24,169 bases of DNA from Saccoglossus kowalevskii (Eukaryota; Hemichordata; Enteropneusta; Harrimaniidae): NCBI RefSeq assembly GCF_000003605.2, contig NW_003148911.1, forward strand, positions 1 to 24,169. Direction: 5' to 3'. The notes beneath the pieces are model-generated. The model saw nothing but the letters and a program-made list of their open reading frames with translations. It did not search any database and had not been told where the DNA came from. This document shows, piece by piece, positions 1-10,556 of the stretch. The position numbers and the translations under genes were made by a program. Every line of letters starts with the position of its first letter. Position 1 is the first letter of the stretch.

Positions 1-983
1 GTAGCCACTACATGTGAACTCACACTAATTGAGAAGTTACAATAGCCACTACATGTGAACTCACACTAATTGAGAAGTTACAATAGCCACTACATGTGAA
101 CTCACACTAATTGAGATGTTACAATAGCCACTACATGTGAACTCACACTAATTGAAATGTTACAGCAGCCACTACATGTGAACTCACACTAATTGAGATG
201 TTACAATAGCCACTACATTTGAACTCACACTAATTGAGATGTTACAGTAGCCACTACATTTGAACTCACACTAATTGAGATGTTACAGTAGCCACTTTGT
301 GTGAACTCACACTAATTGAGAAGTTACAATAGCCACTACATGTGAACACACACTAATTGAGATGTTACAATAGCCACTACATGTGAACTCACACTAATTG
401 AGATGTTACAGTAGCCACTACATGTGAACTCACACTAATTGAGATGTTACAGTAGCCACTACATGTGAACTCACACTAATTGAGATGTTACAATAGCCAC
501 TACATGTGAACTCACACTAATTGAGATGTTACAATAGCCACTACATGTGAACTCACACTAATTGAGATGTTACAGTAGCCACTACATGTGAACTCACACT
601 AATTGAGATGTTACAGTAGCCACTACATGTGAACTCACACTAATTGAGATGTTACAGTAGCCACTACATGTGAACTCACACTAATTGAGATGTTACAGTA
701 GCCACTACATGTGAACTCACACTAATTGAGATGTTACAGTAGCCACTACATGTGACTCGCACTAATTGAGATGTTACAGTAGCCACTACATGTGAACTCA
801 CACTAATTGAGATGTTACAGTAGCCACTACATTTGAACTCACACTAATTGAGATGTTACAGTAGCCACTACATTTGAACTCACACTAATTGAAATGTTAC
901 AGTAGCCACTACATGTGAACTCACACTAATTGAGATGTTACAATAGCCACTACATGTGAACTCACACTAATTGAGATGTTACA
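1..983. repeat. Left module, copy 1
   Basis: The segment opens with two GAGAAG units and then carries a marker order found again downstream: GAAATG followed by CAGCAGCC (154), two ATTTG units, the unique CACTTTGTG unit (294), GAGAAG, GAACACACAC (344), a run of consensus units, two ATTTG units, and GAAATG again (891). Base 1 corresponds to 3,890, and the markers at 154, 294 and 344 recur exactly 3,887 bases later (4,041, 4,181, 4,231). The two GAAATG markers are 18 units apart here (less 1 bp), against 13 and 19 in the other copies. One unit is 40 bp, with an A missing at about 755 in TGTGACTCGC. The module stops where the divergent monomers begin at 984. Confidence 0.88.
575..615. repeat. Reference copy of the consensus monomer
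   Basis: This unit matches the majority base at all 41 positions and serves as the reference for the numbering used here. Three short dyads are packed into it: GTAG-CCA-CTAC at 1-11, TGTGA-AC-TCACA at 13-24, and CTCA-(7)-TGAG at 19-33, plus the palindrome ACATGT at 10-15. CACTA occurs twice, at 6-10 and 23-27, each followed by an AT and a TGA, which suggests an old internal duplication. Its ATG codons are followed by TGA at once (position 12) or by TAG after two further codons (position 34). On the - strand the only ATG is followed directly by TAG. Confidence 0.95.
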
Positions 984-1147
984 ATAGCCACTAGTGGAGT
1001 CCTCCTACTTGATAAGATGTTACAGCAACTACTAGTGGAGTCCTCCTACTTGATAAGATGTTATAGCCACCACTAGTGGAGTCCTCATACTTGATGAGAT
1101 GTTATAGCCACTACATGTGAACTCCTACTACTTGATGAGATGTTATA
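984..1147. repeat. Island of four divergent sister monomers
   Basis: Four consecutive units (984-1,024, 1,025-1,065, 1,066-1,106, 1,107-1,147) belong to a clearly different but related monomer type. They keep CCACTA and AGATGTTA but replace the ACATGTG and CACACTAATT parts with ACTAGTGGAGTCCTC and TACTTGAT. The 28-base bodies at 994-1,021 and 1,035-1,062 are identical; the one at 1,076-1,103 differs at two positions. The fourth unit is a hybrid, with ordinary CATGTGAACTC at the left and divergent CTACTTGATGAG at the right. CCACTAGTGG, a perfect 10-base palindrome, occurs at 988-997 and 1,070-1,079. The CAG between GTTA and TAGCC is missing at the right end (GTTATAGCC), so the block is 3 bp short overall. 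It is the only place with this type, which is either an older subfamily or a relic of a neighbouring array. Confidence 0.93.
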
Positions 1148-3072
1148 GCCACTACATGTGAACTCACACTAATTGAGATGTTACAATAGCCACTACATGT
1201 GAACTCACACTAATTGAGATGTTACAGTAGCCACTACATGTGAACTCACACTAATTGAGATGTTACAATAGCCACTACATGTGAACTCACACTAATTGAG
1301 ATGTTACAGTAGCCACTACATGTGAACTCACACTAATTGAGATGTTACAATAGCCACTACATGTGAACTCACACTAATTGAGAAGTTACAATAGCCACTT
1401 ACATGTGAACTCACACTAATTGAGATGTTACAGTAGCCACTACATGTGAACTCACACTAATTGAGATGTTACAGTAGCCACTACATGTGAACTCACACTA
1501 ATTGAGATGTTACAGTAGCCACTACGTGTGAACTCACACTAATTGAGAAGTTACAATAGCCACTACATGTGAACTCACACTAATTGAGATGTTACAGTAG
1601 CCACTACATGTGAACTCACACTAATTGAGATGTTACAGTAGCCACTACATGTGAACTCACACTAATTGAGATGTTACAGTAGCCACTACATGTGAACTCA
1701 CACTAATTGAGATGTTACAATAGCCACTACATGTGAACTCACACTAATTGAGATGTTACAGTAGCCACTACATGTGAACTCACACTAATTGAGATGTTAC
1801 AGTAGCCACTACATGTGAACTCACACTAATTGAGATGTTACAGTAGCCACTACATGTGAACTCACACTAATTGAGATGTTACAGTAGCCACTACATGTGA
1901 ACTCACACTAATTGAGATGTTACAATAGCCACTACATGTGAACTCACACTAATTGAGATGTTACAGTAGCCACTACATGTGAACTCACACTATTTGAGAT
2001 GTTACAATAGCCACTACATGTGAACTCACACTAATTGAGATGTTACAATAGCCACTACATGTGAACTCACACTAATTGAGATGTTACAGTAGCCACTACA
2101 TGTGAACTCACACTAATTGAGATGTTACAGTAGCCACTACATGTGAACTCACACTAATTGAGATGTTACAGTAGCCACTACATGTGAACTCACACTAATT
2201 GAGATGTTACAGTAGCCACTACATGTGAACTCACACTAATTGAGATGTTACAGTAGCCACTACATATGAACTCACACTAATTGAGATGTTACAGTAGCCA
2301 CTACATGTGAACTCACACTAATTGAGAAGTTACAATAGCCACTACATGTGAACTCACACTAATTGAGATGTTACAGTAGCCACTACGTGTGAACTCACAC
2401 TAATTGAGATGTCACAGTGGCCACTACATGTGAACTCACACTAATTGAGATGTTACAGTAGCCACTACATGTGAACTCACACTAATTGAGAAGTTACAAT
2501 AGCCACTACATGTGAACTCACACTAATTGAGATGTTACAATAGCCACTACATGTGAACTCACACTAATTGAGATGTTACAGTAGCCACTACATGTGAACT
2601 CACACTAATTGAGATGTTACAATAGCCACTACATGTGAACTCACACTAATTGAGATGTTACAGTAGCCACTACATGTGAACTCACACTAATTGAGATGTT
2701 ACAATAGCCACTACATGTGAACTCACACTAATTGAGAAGTTACAATAGCCACTACATGTGAACTCACACTAATTGAGATGTTACAATAGCCACTACATGT
2801 GAACTCACACTAATTGAGATGTTACAATAGCCACTACATGTGAACTCACACTAATTGAGATGTTACAGTAGCCACTACATGTGAACTCACACTAATTGAG
2901 ATGTTACAGTAGCCACTACATGTGAACTCACACTAATTGAGATGTTACAATAGCCACTACATGTGAACTCACACTAATTGAGATGTTACAGTAGCCACTA
3001 CATGTGAACTCACACTAATTGAGATGTTACAGTAGCCACTACATTTGAACTCACACTAATTGAGATGTTACA
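1148..3072. repeat. Homogeneous array, left part
   Basis: Consensus-like units with G1/A1 variation and scattered GAGAAG units. One 42-bp unit has an extra T at 1,399-1,400 (CCACTTACATG). Private changes include CACTATTTG near 1,990, ATATG at about 2,266 and GTCACAGTGGCC at about 2,412. The ATATG variant recurs 820 bases later, exactly 20 units, at about 3,086, but the neighbouring units do not match, so I do not call a block duplication. No other structure was seen. Confidence 0.85.
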
Positions 3073-3728
3073 GTAGCCACTACATATGAACTCACACTAA
3101 TTGAAATGTTACAGCAGCCACTACATGTGAACTCACACTAATTGAGATGTTACAATAGCCACTACATTTGAACTCACACTAATTGAGATGTTACAGTAGC
3201 CACTACATTTGAACTCACACTAATTGAGATGTTACAGTAGCCACTTTGTGTGAACTCACACTAATTGAGAAGTTACAATAGCCACTACATGTGAACTCAC
3301 ACTAATTGAGATGTTACAGTAGCCACTACATGTGAACTCACACTAATTGAGATGTTACAATAGCCACTACATGTGAACTCACACTAATTGAGATGTTACA
3401 ATAGCCACTACATGTGAACTCACACTAATTGAGATGTTACAGTAGCCACTACATTTGAACTCACACTAATTGAGATGTTACAGTAGCCACTACATGTGAA
3501 CTCACACTAATTGAGATGTTACAATAGCCACTACATGTGAACTCACACTAATTGAGATGTTACAGTAGCCACTTCATTTGAACTCACACTAATTGAGATG
3601 TTACAGTAGCCACTACATTTGAACTCACACTAATTGAAATGTTACAGTAGCCACTACATGTGAACTCACACTAATTGAGATGTTACAATAGCCACTACAT
3701 GTGAACTCACACTAATTGAGATGTTACA
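3073..3728. repeat. Left module, copy 2 (shortened)
   Basis: This segment repeats the marker order of 1-983: GAAATG plus CAGCAGCC at 3,103, two ATTTG units, CACTTTGTG at 3,243, GAGAAG, a consensus run, ATTTG units, and GAAATG at 3,636. The first 140 bases between the GAAATG and TTTG markers are the same length in all three copies. Only 13 units separate the two GAAATG markers, against 18 and 19 in the others, so five or six consensus units have been lost or never gained. It lacks the GAACACACAC variant that links copies 1 and 3, so it is the more distant copy. Confidence 0.85.
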
Positions 3729-3810
3729 GTAGCCACTAGGTGTGAACTCACACTAATTGAGATGTTACAGTAGCCACTACATGTGAACTCACACTAATTG
3801 AGATGTTACA
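3565..3810. repeat. Six-unit segment also found at 12,994-13,239
   Basis: The order ATTTG, ATTTG with GAAATG, two consensus units, CTAGGTGTG, consensus recurs at 12,994-13,239 with a constant offset of 9,429 bases (GAAATG 3,636/13,065; TAGG 3,739/13,168). The CTAGGTGTG unit is otherwise absent; the nearest relative is CTAGGCGTG at about 5,245. Differences are CTTCATTTG against CTACATTTG in the first unit and A1 against G1 at 3,688. It overlaps the end of left module copy 2. Confidence 0.82.
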
Positions 3811-3851
3811 GTAGCCACTACATGTGAACTCACACTAATTGAGATGTTACA

Positions 3852-4912
3852 GTAGCCACATGTGAACTCACACTAATTGAGATGTTACAGTAGCCACTAC
3901 ATGTGAACTCACACTAATTGAGAAGTTACAATAGCCACTACATGTGAACTCACACTAATTGAGAGTTACATAGCCACTACATGTGAACTCACACTAATTG
4001 AGATGTTACAATAGCCACTACATGTGAACTCACACTAATTGAAATGTTACAGCAGCCACTACATGTGAACTCACACTAATTGAGATGTTACAATAGCCAC
4101 TACATTTGAACTCACACTAATTGAGATGTTACAGTAGCCACTACATTTGAACTCACACTAATTGAGATGTTACAGTAGCCACTTTGTGTGAACTCACACT
4201 AATTGAGAAGTTACAATAGCCACTACATGTGAACACACACTAATTGAGATGTTACAGTAGCCACTACATGTGAACTCACACTAATTGAGATGTTACAATA
4301 GCCACTACATGTGAACTCACACTAATTGAGATGTTACAGTAGCCACTACATGTGAACTCACACTAATTGAGATGTTACAGTAGCCACTACATGTGAACTC
4401 ACACTAATTGAGATGTTACAATAGCCACTACATGTGAACTCACACTAATTGAGATGTTACAATAGCCACTACATGTGAACTCACACTAATTGAGATGTTA
4501 CAGTAGCCACTACATGTGAACTCACACTAATTGAGATGTTACAGTAGCCACTACATGTGAACTCACACTAATTGAGATGTTACAGTAGCCACTACATGTG
4601 AACTCACACTAATTGAGATGTTACAGTAGCCACTACATGTGAACTCACACTAATTGAGATGTTACAGTAGCCACTACATGTGAACTCACACTAATTGAGA
4701 TGTTACAGTAGCCACTACATGTGAACTCACACTAATTAAGATGTTACAGTAGCCACTACATTTGAACTCACACTAATTGAGATGTTACAGTAGCCACTAC
4801 ATTTGAACTCACACTAATTGAAATGTTACAGTAGCCACTACATGTGAACTCACACTAATTGAGATGTTACAATAGCCACTACATGTGAACTCACACTAAT
4901 TGAGATGTTACA
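3852..4912. repeat. 1,061-bp tandem duplication containing left module copy 3
   Basis: The segment begins with a 38-bp unit in which CTA is missing (AGCCACATGTG), followed by a consensus unit with GAGAAG. The same 38-bp unit, in the same context, starts again at 4,913, giving a 1,061-bp period (26 units less 5 bp). Inside it lies copy 3 of the left module, with GAAATG/CAGCAGCC at 4,041, CACTTTGTG at 4,181, GAACACACAC at 4,231 and GAAATG at 4,820. The unit near 3,961 carries two single-base losses (GAGAGTTACATAGCC). These explain why the offset to copy 1 falls from 3,889 to 3,887. Confidence 0.87.
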
Positions 4913-5030
4913 GTAGCCACATGTGAACTCACACTAATTGAGATGTTACAGTAGCCACTACATGTGAACTCACACTAATTGAGAAGTTACAATAGCCACT
5001 ACATGTGAACTCACACTAATTGAGAAGTTA
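4913..5030. repeat. Start of the next copy of the 1,061-bp block
   Basis: The CTA-deleted 38-bp unit reappears, followed by two GAGAAG/CAATAG units, exactly as at 3,852 and as base 1 of the window would imply. The order then departs: the expected GAAATG/CAGCAGCC and CACTTTGTG markers do not follow, so the copy breaks off near 5,050. Confidence 0.8.
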
Positions 5031-5893
5031 CAATAGCCACTACATGTGAACTCACACTAATTGAGATGTTACAATAGCCACTACATGTGAACTCACACTA
5101 ATTGAGATGTTACAATAGCCACTACATGTGAACTCACACTAATTGAGATGTTACAGTAGCCACTACATGTGAACTCACACTAATTGAGATGTTACAGTAG
5201 CCACTACATGTGAACTCACACTAATTGATATGTTACAGTAGCCGCTAGGCGTGAACTCACACTAATTGAGATGTTATAGTAGCCACTACATGTGAACTCA
5301 CACTATTTGAGATGTTACAGTAGCCACTACATGTGAACTCACACTAATTGAGATGTTACAGTAGCCACTACATGTGAACTCACACTAATTGAGATGTTAC
5401 AATAGCCACTACATGTGAATTCACACTAACAGAGATGTTACAGTAGCCACTACATGTGAACTCACACTAATTGAGATGTAACAGTAGCCACTACATGTGA
5501 ACTCACACTAATTGAGATGTTACAGTAGCCACTACATGTGAACTCACACTAATTGAGATGTTACAGTAGCCACTACGTGTGAACTCACACTAATTGAGAT
5601 GTTACAGTAGCCACTACATGTGAACTCACACTAATTGAGATGTTACAATAGCCACTACATGTGAACTCACACTAATTGAGATGTTACAGTAGCCACTACA
5701 TGTGAACTCACACTAATTGAGATGTTACAGTAGCCACTACATGTGAACTCACACTAATTGAGATGTTACAGTAGCCACTACATGTGAACTCACACTAATT
5801 GAGATGTTACAGTAGCCACTACATGTGAACTCACACTAATTGAGATGTTACAGTAGCAACTACGTGTGAACTCACACTAATTGAGATGTTACA
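5031..5893. repeat. Ordinary array with a cluster of private changes
   Basis: About 21 units. Between about 5,220 and 5,480 there is an unusual density of changes seen nowhere else: TTGATATG, GCCGCTAGGCGTG, GTTATAG, GAATTCACACTAACAGAG and GATGTAACAG. The last units include GTAGCAACTACGTG near 5,855. All units keep 41 bp. The cluster marks a less homogenised stretch just left of the long tandem duplication that starts at 5,894. Confidence 0.8.
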
Positions 5894-7738
5894 GTAGCCA
5901 CTACATGTGAACTCACACTAATTGAGAAGTTACAATAGCCACTACATGTGAAATCACACTAATTGAGATGTTACAGTAGCCACTAGATGTGAACTCACAC
6001 TAATTGAGATGTTACAGTAGCCACTACATTTGAACTCACACTAATTGAGATGATACAATAGCCACTACATGTGAACTCACACTAATTGAGATGTTACAGT
6101 AGCCATTACATGTGAACTCACACTAATTGAGATGTTACAGTAGCCACTACATGTGAACTCACACTAATTGAGATGTTACAGTAGCCACTACATGTGAACT
6201 CACACTAATTGAGATGTTACAGTAGCCACTACGTGTGAACTCGCACTAATTGGGATGTTACAGTAGCCACTACATGTGAACTCACACTAATTGAGATGTT
6301 ACAATAGCCACTACATGTGAACTCACACTAATTGAGATGTTACAGTAGCCACTAGATGTGAACTCACACTAATTGAGATGTTACAGTAGCCACTACATGT
6401 GAACTCACACTAATTGAGATGTTACAGTAGCCACTACATGTGAACTCACACTAATTGAGATGTTACAATAGCCACTACATGTGAACTCACACTAATTGAG
6501 ATGTTACAATAGCCACTACATGTGAACTCACACTAATTGAGATGTTACAGTAGCCACTACATGTGAACTCACACTAATTGAGATGTTACAGTAGCCACTA
6601 CATGTGAACTCACACTAATTGAGATGTTACAGTAGCCACTACATTTGAAATCACACTAATTGAGATGTTACAATAGCCACTACATGTGAACTCACACTAA
6701 TTGAGATGTTACAGTAGCCACTACATGTGAACGCACACTAATTGAGATGTTACAGTAGCCACTACATGTGAACTGTCACTAATTGAGATGTTACAGTAGC
6801 CACTACATGTGAACTCACACTAATTGAGATGTTACAGTAGCCACTACATGCGAACTCACACTAATTGAGATGTTACAGTAGCCACTACGTGTTAACTCAC
6901 ACTAATTGAGATGTTACAGTAGCCACTACATGTGAACTCACACTAATTGAGATGTTACAGTAGCCACTACATGTGAACTCACACTAATTGAGATGTTACA
7001 ATAGCCACTACATGCGAACTCACACTAATTGAGATGTTACAATAGCCACTACATGTGAACTCACACTAATTGAGATGTTACAGTAGCCACTACATGTGAA
7101 CTCACACTAATTGAGATGTTACAATAGCCACTACATGTGAACTCACACTAATTGAGATGTTACAGTAGCCACTACATGTGAACTCACACTAATTGAGATG
7201 TTACAGTAGCCACTACATGTGAACTCACACTAATTGAGATGTTACAATAGCCACTACATGTGAACTCACACTAATTGAGATGTTACAATAGCCACTACAT
7301 GTGAACTGTCACTAATTGAGATGTTACAGTAGCCACTACGTGTGAACTCGCACTAATTGAGATGTTACAGTAGCCACTACATGTGAACTCACACTAATTG
7401 AGATGTTACAATAGCCACTACATGTGAACTCGCACTAATTGAGATGTTACAGTAGCCACTACATGTGAACTGTCACTAATTGAGATGTTACAGTAGCCAC
7501 TACATGTGAACTCGCACTAATTGAGATGTTACAGTAGCCACTACATGTGAACTCACACTAATTGAGATGTTACAGTAGCCACTACGTGTTAACTCGCACT
7601 AATTGAGATGTTACAGTAGCCACTACATGTGAACTCACACTAATTGAGATGTTACAGTAGCCACTACATGTGAACTCGCACTAATTGAGATGTTACAGTA
7701 GCCACTACATGTGAACTCACACTAATTGAGATGTTACA
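5894..7738. repeat. 45-unit segment, copy 1 of a long tandem duplication
   Basis: This segment is repeated at 7,870-9,632. Markers in order: GAGAAG, GAAATCAC, CTAGATG, ATTTG with GATGATAC (6,053), CCATTACATG, ACGTGTG..TCGCACTAATTGGG (6,252), CTAGATG, ATTTGAAATC, AACGCAC (6,733), CTGTCAC (6,775), ATGCG (6,851), GTGTTAAC (6,892), ATGCG (7,015), CTGTCAC (7,308 and 7,472), GTGTTAAC (7,589). It is 1,845 bases, exactly 45 x 41. The two units at about 6,650-6,731 are absent from the second copy. The GATGATAC..TTGGG part recurs again at 13,564, 17,746 and 22,175. Confidence 0.92.
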
Positions 7739-7869
7739 GTAGCCACTACATGTGAACTCACACTAATTGAGATGTTATAGTAGCCACTACATGTGAACTC
7801 ACACTAATTGAGATGTTACAATGTTACAATAGCCACTACATGTGAACTCACACTATTTGAGATGTTACA
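7739..7869. repeat. Three-unit linker with an 8-bp slip duplication
   Basis: These 131 bases are 3 x 41 + 8. They separate the two copies of the long duplication. ATGTTACA is present twice in direct succession (7,813-7,820 and 7,821-7,828), which is the whole of the excess. The marker order GTTATAG, CAATAG, TATTTG, then GAGAAG and GAAATC is also found at about 18,110-18,270 without the extra 8 bases: the offset is 10,340 before the insertion and 10,332 (252 units) after it. The insertion is therefore local and probably later than that duplication. Confidence 0.92.
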
Positions 7870-9632
7870 GTAGCCACTACATGTGAACTCACACTAATTG
7901 AGAAGTTACAATAGCCACTACATGTGAAATCACACTAATTGAGATGTTACAGTAGCCACTAGATGTGAACTCACACTAATTGAGATGTTACAGTAGCCAC
8001 TACATTTGAACTCACACTAATTGAGATGATACAATAGCCACTACATGTGAACTCACACTAATTGAGATGTTACAGTAGCCATTACATGTGAACTCACACT
8101 AATTGAGATGTTACAGTAGCCACTACATGTGAACTCACACTAATTGAGATGTTACAGTAGCCACTACATGTGAACTCACACTAATTGAGATGTTACAGTA
8201 GCCACTACGTGTGAACTCGTACTAATTGGGATGTTACAGTAGCCACTACATGTGAACTCACACTAATTGAGATGTTACAATAGCCACTACATGTGAACTC
8301 ACACTAATTGAGATGTTACAGTAGCCACTAGATGTGAACTCACACTAATTGAGATGTTACAGTAGCCACTACATGTGAACTCACACTAATTGAGATGTTA
8401 CAGTAGCCACTACATGTGAACTCACACTAATTGAGATGTTACAATAGCCACTACATGTGAACTCACACTAATTGAGATGTTACAATAGCCACTACATGTG
8501 AACTCACACTAATTGAGATGTTACAGTAGCCACTACATGTGAACTCACACTAATTGAGATGTTACAGTAGCCACTACATGTGAACTCACACTAATTGAGA
8601 TGTTACAGTAGCCACTACATTTGAACTCACACTAATTGAGATGTTACAGTAGCCACTACATGTGAACTGTCACTAATTGAGATGTTACAGTAGCCACTAC
8701 ATGTGAACTCACACTAATTGAGATGTTACAGTAGCCACTACATGCGAACTCACACTAATTGAGATGTTACAGTAGCCACTACGTGTTAACTCACACTAAT
8801 TGAGATGTTACAGTAGCCACTACATGTGAACTCACACTAATTGAGATGTTACAGTAGCCACTACATGTGAACTCACACTAATTGAGATGTTACAATAGCC
8901 ACTACATGCGAACTCACACTAATTGAGATGTTACAATAGCCACTACATGTGAACTCACACTAATTGAGATGTTACAGTAGCCACTACATGTGAACTCACA
9001 CTAATTGAGATGTTACAATAGCCACTACATGTGAACTCACACTAATTGAGATGTTACAGTAGCCACTACATGTGAACTCACACTAATTGAGATGTTACAG
9101 TAGCCACTACATGTGAACTCACACTAATTGAGATGTTACAATAGCCACTACATGTGAACTCACACTAATTGAGATGTTACAATAGCCACTACATGTGAAC
9201 TGTCACTAATTGAGATGTTACAGTAGCCACTACGTGTGAACTCGCACTAATTGAGATGTTACAGTAGCCACTACATGTGAACTCACACTAATTGAGATGT
9301 TACAATAGCCACTACATGTGAACTCGCACTAATTGAGATGTTACAGTAGCCACTACATGTGAACTGTCACTAATTGAGATGTTACAGTAGCCACTACATG
9401 TGAACTCGCACTAATTGAGATGTTACAGTAGCCACTACATGTGAACTCACACTAATTGAGATGTTACAGTAGCCACTACGTGTTAACTCGCACTAATTGA
9501 GATGTTACAGTAGCCACTACATGTGAACTCACACTAATTGAGATGTTACAGTAGCCACTACATGTGAACTCGCACTAATTGAGATGTTACAGTAGCCACT
9601 ACATGTGAACTCACACTAATTGAGATGTTACA
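7870..9632. repeat. 43-unit segment, copy 2 of a long tandem duplication
   Basis: Markers of 5,894-7,738 recur at +1,976 up to about 6,650 and at +1,894 afterwards; the 82-base change is the loss of two units. Matching pairs include GATGATAC 6,053/8,029, TTGGG 6,252/8,228, CTGTCAC 6,775/8,669, ATGCG 6,851/8,745 and 7,015/8,909, and TTAAC 7,589/9,483. In the roughly 380 bases I read closely at the left end I saw one substitution (TCGTAC against TCGCAC at 8,220). In the 961 bases from 8,669 the marker and G1/A1 patterns agree throughout. The length is 1,763, exactly 43 x 41. Similarity stops at 9,633, on a monomer start. Confidence 0.92.
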
Positions 9633-9919
9633 GTAGCCACTAGATGTGAACTCACACTAATTGAGATGTTACAGTAGCCACTACATTTGAACTCACACTA
9701 ATTGAGATGTTACAGTAGCCACTACATGTGAACTCACACTAATTGAGATGTTACAGTAGCCACTACATTTGAACTCACACTAATTGAGATATTACAATAG
9801 CCACTACATGTGAACTCACACTAATTGAGATGTTACAGTAGCCACTACATGTGAACTCACACTATTTGAGATGTTACAGTAGCCACTACATGTGAACTCA
9901 CACTAATTGAGATGTTACA
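9633..9919. repeat. GATATT module, copy 1
   Basis: Seven units in the order CTAGATG, ATTTG, consensus, ATTTG with GATATT (A at 9,791) followed by A1, consensus, TATTTG, consensus. The same order starts at 11,232 and 15,496 and, without the first units, at 19,473. The spacing between the GATATT markers of copies 1 and 2 is 1,599, exactly 39 units. After 9,920 this copy follows a different order from the others. Confidence 0.87.
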
Positions 9920-9960
9920 ATAGCCACTACATGTGAACTCACACTAATTGAGATGTTACA

Positions 9961-10556
9961 GTAGCCACTACATGTGAACTCGCACTAATTGAGATGTTAC
10001 AGTAGCCACTACATGTGAACTCACACTAATTGAGATGTTACAGTAGCCACTAGATGTGAACTCACACTAATTGAGATATTACAGTAGCCACTACATGTGA
10101 ACGCACACTAATTGAGATGTTACAGTAGCCACTACATGTGAATTCACACTAATTGAGATGTTACAGTAGCCACTACATGTGAACTCACACTAATTGAGAT
10201 GTTACAGTAGCCACTACATGCAAACTCACACTAATTGAGATGTTACAGTAGCCACTACATGCGAACTCACACTAATTGAGATGTTACAGTAGCCACTACA
10301 TGCGAACTCACACTAATTGAGATGTTACAGTAGCCACTACATGTGAACTCACACTAATTGAGATGTTACAATAGCCACTACATGTGAACTCACACTAATT
10401 GAGATGTTACAATAGCCACTACATGTGAACTCACACTAATTGAGATGTTACAGTAGCCACTACATGTGAACTCACACTAATTGAGATGTTACAATAGCCA
10501 CTACATGTGAACTCACACTAATTGAGATGTTACAGTAGCCACTACATGTGAACTCA
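9961..10556. repeat. ATGCAAAC module, copy 1
   Basis: Marker order: TCGCAC, consensus, CTAGATG with GATATT, AACGCAC (10,103), GAATTCAC, consensus, ATGCAAAC (10,221), two ATGCG units, then units with A1, A1, G1, A1, G1. The same order fills 23,574-24,169, at an offset of 13,613 (332 units + 1). A shorter copy is at 21,442-21,851. ATGCAAAC occurs only in these three copies. The module is not a simple tandem repeat; its copies are 280 and 52 units apart. Confidence 0.88.

Noticed and set aside
575-615. CRP/FNR-like operator (TGTGA and TCACA half sites)
   Set aside because: The half sites are 2 bases apart, not 6, and hundreds of copies in a gene-free array do not act as a bacterial operator.
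575-615. CENP-B box
   Set aside because: The motif needs TTCG and CGGG elements; the consensus has no CpG and no variant unit supplies both.
984-1147. Insertion of a transposable element
   Set aside because: The block keeps the 41-bp period and shares CCACTA and AGATGTTA with the array; no terminal inverted repeats, target duplication or coding capacity are visible.
1060-1150. Promoter -10-like GTTATAG
   Set aside because: It is one base from the regular GTTACAG of every unit, has no partner element and no gene downstream.
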